From Closterium sp. Naga37s-1 (Eukaryota; Streptophyta; Zygnematophyceae; Desmidiales; Closteriaceae), in assembly GCA_947471745.1 (NCBI GenBank), contig CANJKZ010000172.1, forward strand, positions 1,322,501-1,386,500: 64,000 bases of DNA. The letters are read 5' to 3'. Every line of letters begins with the position of its first letter. The first letter of the stretch is position 1. Positions 21,630 to 30,571 of the stretch are shown piece by piece. The notes under the pieces were generated by a model. That model did not search any database, was not told the DNA's origin, and saw only the letters and a program-made list of their open reading frames with translations. A program made the position numbers and the translations under genes.

Positions 21630-22961
21630 TAGGTTGCTACCTAGGACCGCTTTCTACTATGGGCCCACTATTCCGCTAGAAGCGCCCTCGTGCGTCCTAC
21701 CTTACGTGCGCCCTCGTGCGCCTTTCTCTGCTAGTGCGCCTTCGTGCGCCTTCGTGCGCCCTCGTGCGCCCTCGTGCGCCCTCGTGCGCCCTCGTGCGCC
21801 CTCGTGCGCCCTCGTGCGCCCTCGTGCGCCCTCGAGCGCCCTCGTGCGCCCTCGAGCCGCCCCTGCAGGTCCGTCAGGCCCCCGAGCCGCCTCTGCAGAC
21901 CCGTCAGGCCCCCCCCGAGCCGCCTCTGCAGGCCCGTCAGGCCCGAGAGCCGCCCCTGCAGACTCGTCAGGCCCGCGCGCAGCCTCTGCCCGACCGCGCG
22001 CCCCCCCTGCAGGCTCTCGCCGCCCGCCGCGTCGCCCTGCCCGCGGCGTCGCCGCCTGCCCGCGGCGTCGTCACCTGCCCGCGACGTAGCCCCTGCCCGC
22101 GTCGTCGTCGCCTGCCCGAGGCGTCGTCGCCTGCCCGCGGCGTCGTCGCCTGCCTGCGGCGTCGTCGCCTACCCGCGACGTAGCCCCTGCCCGCGACGTC
22201 GTCGCCTGCCCGCGGCGTCGTCGCCTGCCCGCGGCGTCGTCGCCTGCCCGCGGCGTCGTCACCTGCTCGCCGCGTCGCCCTGCCCGCGGCGTCGCCACCT
22301 GCTCGCGGCGTCGCCCTGCTCGCGGCGTCGTCACCTGCTCGCCGCGTCGCCCTGCCCGCCGCGTCGCCCTGCTCGCGGCGTCGTCACCTGCTCGCCACGT
22401 CGCCCTGCCCGCGGCGTCGTCACCTGCCCGCCACGTCGCCCTGCCCGCGGCGTCGCCACCTGCCCGCCGCGTCGCCCTGCTCGCCGCGTCGCCCTGACCT
22501 AATCCGCGCCTGGCCTCTGGAGCAGCCGCCCCTGCAGCAGCCGCCCCTGGCCACTGGAGCAGCCGCCACTGCAGGAGCCGCCCCTCGCCCCTGGAGCAGC
22601 CGCCCCTGCAGCAGCCGCCCCTGGCCCCTGGAGCAACCACCGCTGCAGCAGCCGCCCCTGGCCCCTGGAGCAGCCGCCACTGCAGCAGCCGCCCCTGGCA
22701 CCTGGAGCAGCTGCCGTCGCGGCCCGGCCTCGCCCTGCAGCAGCTGCCGCGGAGCTCCCTGCTGCGGCCCGGCCCCGCCCTGCAGTTGTAGCGGCCCCGC
22801 TGTCGCCACCGTCTTGCGCCTGCCGCGCCGACCACTGGTGAGCATTGCCCTGCCAGCACTGCTACCGCTGCTACTGCTGCTACTGCCTTTTCTACTCCCA
22901 CTGCTACTGCTCCTGCTGTTACTGCCGCTACTGCTGCTACTGCTGCTTCTGGCGTGGCCAG
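21630..22961 (+). repeat. Tandem-repeat leader of copia C
   Basis: A 12-bp unit GCGCCCTCGTGC repeats about ten times (about 21695-21860), followed by CCTGCAGGCCCGTCAGGCCC-type units, then some twenty-five GTCGTCGCCTGCCCGCGGC-type units (22030-22500) and CCCCTGGAGCAGCCGCC units (22515-22720). It occupies the capsid position but encodes only repetitive Pro/Arg/Ala peptide in any frame. Confidence 0.8.
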
Positions 22962-25900
22962 ATGCAGCTCCAGGGCCGTGCGCGTGAGTCCCTCACGCCC
23001 CAGCAGCTTCGTGAGTGGTACGCTAGTTGGGGCTGTCGGGGTGGCTGTAGTGGTAGTCGCTCTGGAGTGGGTCGGTCGGGAGCTTCTGGTAGTGGACAGG
23101 TGCAGCTGCCGTGTCCTCTTTCGCCCCAGCAGCTTCGTGCGTGGTACGCTAGTTGGGGCTGTCGGGGTGGCCGTAGTGGTAGTCGCTCTAGAGTGGGTCG
23201 GTCGGGAGCTTCTGATAGTGGACAGGTGCAGCTGCCGTGTCCTCTTTCGCCCCAGCAGCTTCGTGAGTGGTACGCCAGTTGGGGATGTCGGGGTGGCCGT
23301 AGTGGTAGTCGCTCTGGAGTGCGTCGTTCGGGAGCTTCTGGTAGTGGACAGGTGCAGCTGCCGTGTCCTGTGAGTGAGGCTGCCGCTCTAGGTGCTAGTG
23401 CGTCTGTTGCCCTAGGTGCTGGTGATGCTACCACTCCCGGTACTTGCGTGTCTGCTACCCCAGGTGCTGGTGAGGCTGCTGCTCTAGGTGCTAGTGAGTC
23501 TGCGCCCCCTGGTACTGAGTCGACTGAGGCACTGCACACCTTCACTCTGGACTCAGGTGCTTCTCGCTGTTTCTTTCGTGACCGCACTGCCCTTGAGCCG
23601 CTTGCTCGGCCAGTTGCTGTCTCCCTCGCTGACCCCTCTGGGGGTCCGGTCATTGCGACCTCCTCCACTGTCCTTCCTTGTCCTGCGGTTCCGTCGGGCA
23701 CACTGTCAGGTCTCCACCTCCCCTCGTTCTCTACGAACTTGGTGGCGGGTTGTGCGCTCCAGGACGGGGGTGTTCACCAGTTCACCCCTGCCTACGAGCG
23801 CGTGACACACTGCACGTGTGCTCGGACGGGCCGTCACCTGGCTACCTTCACTCGGCAGCCGGGGTCGGACCTGTACACACTGACCACTGAGTCCCCTCAG
23901 GTAGCTGCGTCTGCGTCTGCGTCAGGTCAGCTGTCGGCCCCCTGCTCGTGTCGCTCTCTGGCGCACGAGACCGTCCTCTGGCACCACCGACTTGGTCACC
24001 CGTCCGTGCAGCGCCTTCGTGCCATGCACAAACGGTACCTTGTCTCTGGTCTTCCCAGGGTTCTCCCTCCCCTCCCACCCTCGCCTGCTCCTCCCTGTCT
24101 TCCCTGTGTCGAGGGGCGGCAGCGCGCCGCTCCTCACTCCTCCTCGTTTCCCCCGACGACTGCTCCCTTGCAGACGCTCCACATAGACGTGTGGGGCCCA
24201 GCCCGCGTCCGTGGTCAGGGTCAGGAGAGGTACTTCCTGATAGTTGTTGACGACTACTCGCGCTACACCACGGTCTTCCCCTTGCGCACCAAGGGTGAGG
24301 TCCCTGATGTTTTGATCCCTTGGATCAGCGCTTCTCGTCTCTAGCTCAGCGAGCGTTTCCACTCGGACTTTCCTGTCCTGCGCTTGCACTCTGACAGAGG
24401 TGGTGAGTTCTCCTCCGACCTCTTGGCAGCCTACTGTGCGGAGCACGGCATCCGCCAGTCGTTCACGCTTCCGGCCTCTCCACAGCAGAATGGGGTTGCT
24501 GAGCGCCGCATTGGCTTGGTCATGGAGGTCGCTCGTACCTCCTTGATCCATGCGGCTGCCCCCCACTTTCTGTGGCCGTTTGCAGTACGATACGCTGCGC
24601 ATCAGCTCAACCTCTGGCCCCGTGTCTCCGTTCCGGAGACTTCGCCGACACTGCGTTGGACAGGAGAGGTTGGCGATGCGTCACGCTTTCGGGTCTGGGG
24701 ATCTCGAGCCTTTGTTCGCGATACGTCCGTGGACAAGCTCTCCTCCCGCGCTGTTCCTTGTGTCTTCCTTGGCTTTGTCCCGGACGCGTCTGGTTGGCAG
24801 TTTTACCACCCCACCTCGCGCCGTGTCCTGCCTTCTCAGGACGTCACTTTCGACGAGTCCGTCCCCTACTACCGCCTCTTCCCCTACCGCACTGCCTCGC
24901 TTCCCCCCCCGCCTCTCTTCCTCGCGCCAGGTGCTGCTGTGGTAGACCCCCTCCCCCCTCAGGGTGCCGCTCCCTCAGGTGTGTCCCAGGTAGACCCGGT
25001 TGAGCCTGTCGAGGTAGCTGTCGACTCTCGTCCTGCTAGGGGTGCTGAGCCTGAGGGTGCTGAGCCTGAGCGTGCGGAGCCTGGGGGTGCGGAGCCTGGG
25101 GGTGCGGAGCCTGGGGTTGAGGAGTCTGGGGGTGCTGAGCCTGGGGGTGCTGAGCCTGGGGGTGCGGAGCCTGCGGGTGCTGAGTCTGGGGGTGCTGAGT
25201 CTGGAGGTACTGAGCCTGGGAGTGCTACATCTGGAGGAGCTCTCTCCTCACAGCAGCTGCGTGAGTGGTACTTACAGTACTGCAGCCTCAGGAGAGGTGC
25301 TTCTGGAGCCAGGAGTACTGCTAGAGCTGGTGCTAGTGCTTCCCCTCCTAGGCGGGAGCTGCCCTCTCCCCAGCGGCTCCGAGAGTGGTACGCACGGCGC
25401 TGCAGTCTTCGGAGTGGCGCTCCTAGTGTCGCGGACCCAGCTGCTGGAGGTTCTGCTGCTGGCGGTGCTTCTGGCGCTGCTGGAGGTACTGCTGGTGCTG
25501 GAGCTGCTGGTGCTGCTGACGCTGCTGGAGGTGCTGCTGGTGCTGGTGGTGCTGCTTGTGCTGCTGGAGCTGCTGGAGGTGCTGCTGGTGCTTGGGCTGC
25601 TGGAGCTGCTGGAGGTGCTGCTTCTTCTGGAGGTGCTGCTGGTGCTGCAGACCCTGGAGTTGGAGCTGCTGCTGGTGCTGAGGACCCGGGCGTTGGAGCT
25701 GCTGCTGGTGCTGCGGACCCGGGCGTTGGAGTTGCTGCTGGTGCTGCGGACCCTGGAGTTGGAGCTGCTGCTGGTGCTGAGGACCCTGGAGGTGGAGCTG
25801 CTGCTGGTGCTGAGGACCCTGGCGCTGGTGTCTCTGCTGGTTCTGGAGACGCTGCGCGGCCGCGGCCGTACTTCGTTCCGCTCCTTCAGCAGGTTCTTGG

Positions 25901-28141
25901 TCAGCCTCCTCCTCCTTGTCCTCCTCCCTCCTTAGAGTGTCCTCCGTCTGTCCAGTCGCAGTCACAGTTACCGTCTGCCTCCTCATCCCTGGTCCTTCTC
26001 CTTACACTGGTCCGACTGGAGGTCTTACGGAGCGTCGTGAGCCTGAGTCTCGTCCTGCGTCGCCTGAGTCTCGTCGAGCGTCGCCTGTTCGTGCTGCTCA
26101 CACTGGTCGTCGTGTCCCGCGTCAGCGTCCTCCTGCTGTCCCAGGCACTCACCAGATGGCGCTTCGTCCTTCCACTGCTCCCCAGCGTGTCCCTCTCCAG
26201 TCTCCTCCTGCGTCCTCTCTTCCTGCTCTTGCTGACCCTGAGTCTGACTCCCTTCATGCTGCCAGTCCTACTGTCACGCGTCTCCTGGCTACTGTTGTCA
26301 CTGACCCTTCCTTTGAGTCCACTGCTGCGTCTGCCTTAGTTGCCGAGCTTGTCGACTTTGCTGCCACTTGTCGTCTAGACTACGCCGCTAGCCTAGTTGA
26401 TGAGTCTGAGTCTGTCTGTCCTCCGTCCGTCGGGGGTGAGTGTGATCTTGGCACGGACGTCCTTGAGGACAGGCAGGAGGAGTTTGAGTGCTTTGCCGCT
26501 GCTTTACCTCATCTCGTGTCCTTGCTAGTTGCCCCTGAGGGAGACCCGGATGCACCAGACATCCCGACTCCGCGCTCTTACGCAGAGGCGATAGAGGGTC
26601 CCTACTCCTCTCAGTGGCAGACAGCCATGGACGCAGAGATGGCTTCCTGGAAGTCCACAGGCACCTACGTCGACGAGGTTCCCCCACCTGGGGCGAACAT
26701 CGTCAGTGGCATGTGGATTTTCAGGGTGAAGCGGCCGCCGGGTTCTCCGCCTGTCTTCAAGGCGCGTTACGTTGCACGAGGCTTCAGTCAGCGAGAGGGA
26801 GTTGACTTCTTCCAGACCTTCTCCCCGACCCCGAAGATGACCACTCTTCGGGTTCTGCTGCACGTCGCCGCTCAGCGTGACTACGAGCTCCACTCTCTTG
26901 ACTTCAGCACTGCTTTCCTACAGGGCAGCCTGCACGAGGAGATCTGGCTGCGCCGCCCACCTGGCTTCACTGGGTCGTTCCCTCCTGGTACCCAGTGGAG
27001 CCTCCGGCGGCCAGTCTACGGTCTCCGACAGGCACCACGTGAGTGGCACGACACACTGAGGACTACACTTGCGGCTCTTGGGTTCGCTCCTTCTACTGCT
27101 GACCCGTCGCTGTTTCTACGCACCGACACCTCGCTGCCGCCGTTCTACATCCTCGTGTACGTCGACGACTTGGTCTTTGCCACTGCAGACACTGCGGCAC
27201 TCGCCCACGTGAAGTCGGAGCTGCAGAAGAGACACACGTGCACAGACCTGGGTGAACTGACAAGCTATCTTGGCTTGCGGATCACCCGGGACAGAGCACG
27301 GCGCACCATCACCTTGACTCAGTCACACATGGTGCAGCAGGTCCTTCAGCGCTTCCGCTTCACGTACTCCTCGCCTCAGCCCACTCCTCTGCCTACCGGT
27401 CACTCGCTCTCAGCTCTGCCTTCGGATGAGTCCGTAGAGCCGAGTGGCCCGTATCCAGAGCTTGTGGGCTGCCTCATGTACCTGATGACCTGCACTCGAC
27501 CTGACCTTGCATACCCTCTTAGCATCCTTGCACGCTATGTCGCTCCTGGCCGTCACCGGAAGGAGCACATGGATGCCGCTAAGAGGGTGTTGCGCTACTT
27601 GTGCAGTACGTCGGGCATGGGGCTAGTGCTTGGAGGACGAGACCGAGTTGTACTCACTGGGCACTCAGACGCGTCTTGGGCTGACGACCAGGCTACTCAG
27701 CGGTCGTCTCAGGGTTACACCTTCAGCCTTGGCTCTGGTTCAGTTTCTTGGCGTTCTACACGCTCGTCTTCTGTTCTCAGCTCCAGTTGTGAGGCTGAGA
27801 TCTACGCCACAGCCATGGCTGCACAGGAGTTACGCTGGCTCACCTACCTGCTGACCGACTTGGGAGAGCGGCCTCGTTCTCCTCCAGTGTTGTACGTCGA
27901 CAACAAGGCTGCCATTGCCTTGTGTGAGGAGCACAGACTGGAGCACAGAACGAAGCATATCGCTCTGCGCTACTTCCTTGCTCGAGAGCTGCAGCAGCGC
28001 GGTCAGCTTCGTCTGCGTTACGTGGCCACTCGGGCCAACACTGCTGATGTGTTCACCAAGGCGCTTCAGCCTTGTGACCATCAGCGCTTCTGTACTGTTC
28101 TAGGCCTCGTGCCTACTGGGCCTCACTTGCTTACTTCTTGA
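22962..28141 (+). pseudogene. Copia C pol polyprotein, stop and frameshift
   Basis: ATG at 22962 starts MQLQGRARESLTPQQLREWY. A 126-bp unit encoding this motif is present in three tandem copies (22995-23370). Then come protease (FTLDSGASRCFF), the integrase HHCC (LWHHRLGHPS, CLPCVEG) and core (LHIDVWGP, LHSDRGGEFSS, NGVAERR), a Gly/Ala/Glu/Pro linker with two further PQ-LREWY motifs, RT (LVYVDDLVFAT) and RNase H, ending at TGA 28139-28141. TAG at 24342-24344 replaces the Gln of RLQLRERF in H, and one base is missing near 25987 relative to F. The zinc knuckle of A, F and H is absent. Confidence 0.92.
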
Positions 28142-28370
28142 CTCTGCTTGTACTGTGATCTCTATATATATACCTGCTTGTTTACTCTTGCTAGGTTGTG
28201 ATCACTGTATCTCTTGTTATACTATCAACCTGCATGTGAACTGGTCTTGTGACCACTTGCTTGTGCTCAGAATTTGTGTGGTTTCCTTGAGATCCACCCT
28301 GAGCTTGCTTTGCTTTGCTTTGACTGGTCTTGTGACCATCTGGTTGTCTCCCACTTAGCCTATGGGGGTG
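28142..28370 (+). other. 3' non-coding region of copia C with hairpin repeats
   Basis: GGTCTTGTGACC occurs at 28243-28254 and 28326-28337, each able to form a 4-bp stem with a TTGT loop. The sequence ends in CCTATGGGGGTG, the likely polypurine tract. Confidence 0.65.
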
Positions 28371-28506
28371 TGTCAAACATTATATGTTTATATTGTGTAG
28401 GCTATAGTGGGTTTAGCCTTAGGGGGTACAGCTTTGTTAGGGTTTCCTACTTGTATCCCCCTCCTACCTAGTTTCATCGATCCTCGTTCTATTCTAGATT
28501 CTAACA
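28371..28506 (+). repeat. 3' LTR of copia C (136 bp)
   Basis: It is identical to the 5' LTR, followed by the AAAAA target duplication (28507-28511). Confidence 0.96.
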
Positions 28507-29235
28507 AAAAAACCCAATCGGAAAGGCATCAACCCTAAACTTCAGCCGGGTTCCCGTGTCTAGGGTTGATCCCTCCCGAAAATGCGTCCAGGTTCCACAG
28601 GGGTTTTATTTTTCTGCCCTTCCTTAACAGTTCCTGGTAGCGTCATTTAGTGCTTGGTAGCGCAAACGAGTGGAAAAACCTGAGTTATTTCGACATAAAA
28701 GGTACAGTTTTCGCTCCATCGGTTACGACGCGCGGGATGGTCAGAACCTCTGACAAGTGAAATCGCATACGCGATCATGGGAAGGTCGGTTATTAGCTCC
28801 AAAATTCCAGGTTCGGCTATCCGGCCCTAATTTGACCTCCCTGCTAAAGTTCGGCCCCAATATGATCTTTTTCAAAAAAATACTCGAATTTCGCTCAACG
28901 CACGAGTCAGCTCAACGTGGGTGGAGGAAATAGCTGACTCGTGCGTGGAGAGCATATGTGCTAAAACAGCGACTCCACTTGAAGAATTGAGAGGTGATTT
29001 GGTATGTCTTGCTAACAATTTGAAGTTGGAATTTAATATAGCGTGCTATACAGATACATCATCCTATCACACCAGGTACACTCCATAAACTATTTGCATG
29101 ATCTGCATACATATAATGGCTTGCCAGCACAAGAATCAGGGTGAATACACTGGCAGAAGCACAGGGCAGAGGTAAGCGGAGAGTCGTCACTTGCTAGTGG
29201 GGGCGGCGTGGCCCTTTTGGCACCACACCACACTC
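28507..29235. other. Spacer between copia C and the ABCG remains
   Basis: No gene is supported. Bases 28815-28885 are the inverted relative of 20950-21020. Bases 28987-29015 (GAGGTGATTTGGTATGTCTT) resemble the 3' UTR of the zinc-knuckle gene. Final exons of the ABCG gene may lie here but I cannot identify them. Confidence 0.45.
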
Positions 29236-29239
29236 ATTG

Positions 29240-29310
29240 AGTAGGGGTGGGGTGGGGTGTGGTGTGGTGTGGTGGGGTGGGGTGGGGTGTGGTGTGGTGT
29301 GGTGGGGTGT
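29240..29310. repeat. GGTGT/GGGGT microsatellite
   Basis: This is an irregular GGGGTGTGGTGTGGTGTGGT repeat, probably in an intron of the ABCG gene. Confidence 0.85.
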
Positions 29311-29439
29311 GATAGATCACGTCCTGGTGGCGTTGGTGGCGGATGCGGTGTACCCGACGCCGGCGGCGGAGGAGAAGGTGAAGAAGCAGGTGGGGCCGAG
29401 GCCGTGGTGGAACTCGGCCCACATTATCACCGCCATGGG

Positions 29440-29615
29440 ATAGCGCATGAGACTCAGGTAGTACAGCCACAGCCAGTACGCTGGTATGGCTGACCTGGGG
29501 GGGGAAGGGCGGGGATGAAAGCATGTTCGGGGGTAGTTGAGGAGAAGTGCATGGGGTAGCGCATAAGACTGAGGTAGTAGAGCCACAGCCAGTACCCTGG
29601 GATGGCCGCCCTGGG
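29440..29615 (-). repeat. Duplicated ABCG exon start (YWLWLYYLSLMRYPM)
   Basis: Two copies of the exon segment encoding YWLWLYYLSLMRYPM, each preceded by an AG acceptor, lie about 116 bp apart (near 29441-29490 and 29557-29606). Only the left one continues into a longer coding stretch. Confidence 0.75.
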
Positions 29616-29619
29616 CGGG

Positions 29620-29656
29620 GGGGCGGGGGGGGGGGGGGGGGGGGGGGGGGGGGAGG
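29620..29656. repeat. G-rich homopolymer tract in an ABCG intron
   Basis: A G run broken by single other bases (about 29620-29656) lies in the pyrimidine tract before the ABCG acceptor on the minus strand. Confidence 0.8.
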
Positions 29657-29994
29657 AGGAGGGGGGGCAGGGAGGGCAGGAATGGCAAGGATGTGCAAGT
29701 GAAGATGAGCACCAGGGAAGTGGATGTAAAAAATAGGCAGTGAGCAGGCAGCGATGAGAGGGTAGTAGTGCGAGGGCAGCAGAGGGAGGGCAGCAGTGAG
29801 AGTGCAAGAGAGAGACGGCTAGGAGGGAGACGATGAGTCAAGAGGTGGTGAGGGGAGGAGGTTGACTCGGAGAAGAAGAATGCGGTGAAGAGGAGGAAGA
29901 AGGAGAAGGCGCTGCTGGCGATGGTGGCAGGCACCATGTGCGATAGCAGTAGCATCGACAGCAGCGTCACAAATGCGTTCACCACCGCAAAGGC

Positions 29995-30086
29995 CAGGCA
30001 TAGCGTGGCGATGAGCACAACAAAGGCCAAGAACAGCGTGGCGATGAACACGGCAAAGGCCATGCACAGTGTGGCGATGAACACGG
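29995..30086 (-). repeat. 33-bp coding repeat in ABCG membrane segment, left part
   Basis: Units of 33 bp encode AFAVFIATLCM and variants. Together with 34056-34130 across copia B there are about five units, all in frame and hydrophobic. Confidence 0.8.
30082..30086. other. Target-site duplication of copia B, left copy
   Basis: CACGG here and at 34056-34060 flank copia B. The target is inside the 33-bp coding repeat of the ABCG exon. Confidence 0.9.
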
Positions 30087-30234
30087 TGTCAACGAGTGAA
30101 CAGGATACTAAATTAGTAGAAACAAACAGTACAAGGGAGCATATAGCAAACCCTAAGGGAGTTATACCCTCTACAGCATAACTCAGTGTAACACATAGAC
30201 TAAACTAACAAACTATAACAATTATTGTTTGACA
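30087..30234 (-). repeat. 3' LTR of copia B (148 bp)
   Basis: Plus strand TGTCAACG...TTTGACA; pairs with 33909-34055. Confidence 0.9.
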
Positions 30235-30571
30235 CACCCCCATAGTCTAGGTAACGGTAATCCTGTGAAAAGCAACACACAACCCAAGATCAAGGGTCAC
30301 AGGACCAGTCAGCAAGAACAAGCAACGATCACAAGACCAGTTCATAAGAACAAAGCAACTCTTGGGGTGGATCTCAAGATCACCACACAGTCCGAGAACA
30401 AGCAAGAGGCCACAAGGCCAGTCCACATGCAAGTATATAGCAGATATACGAGATGCAAGAGTACAAACATGCATGACAAGCATTTCTACAGAAGCAAAGG
30501 GCCACAAGGCCTGTCCACAAGCACAGATATAGTATATTTAATGAGATGCAAGAGTACAAGACAAAACATCT
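30235..30571 (-). other. 3' non-coding region of copia B with four hairpin repeats
   Basis: It contains GGTCACAGGACC-type and GATCACAAGACC units, plus two GGCCACAAGGCC copies (30408-30419, 30500-30511). In the last two both stem sides are changed relative to GGTC/GACC, keeping the pairing. A short frame with CGDLEIHP overlaps. Confidence 0.6.

Larger units (their letters stand above)
21481..28506 (+). mobile_element. Ty1/copia element C, full length, identical LTRs
   Basis: Two identical 136-bp LTRs (TGTCAAAC...TCTAACA), a perfect primer site, a tandem-repeat leader, pol in copia order and a GGGGGTG purine tract are flanked by AAAAA. Identical LTRs show a recent insertion. Despite this, pol has a TAG (24342) and a 1-base frameshift near 25987, and the zinc-knuckle segment seen in F and H is missing, so the element cannot encode its own full polyprotein. 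Confidence 0.95.

Noticed and set aside
22071-22901. Long frames through the copia C leader as gag
   Set aside because: They encode only tandem Arg/Ala/Pro or Gly/Gln repeats in every frame, differ wholly from the leaders of A, F and H, and show no capsid pattern.
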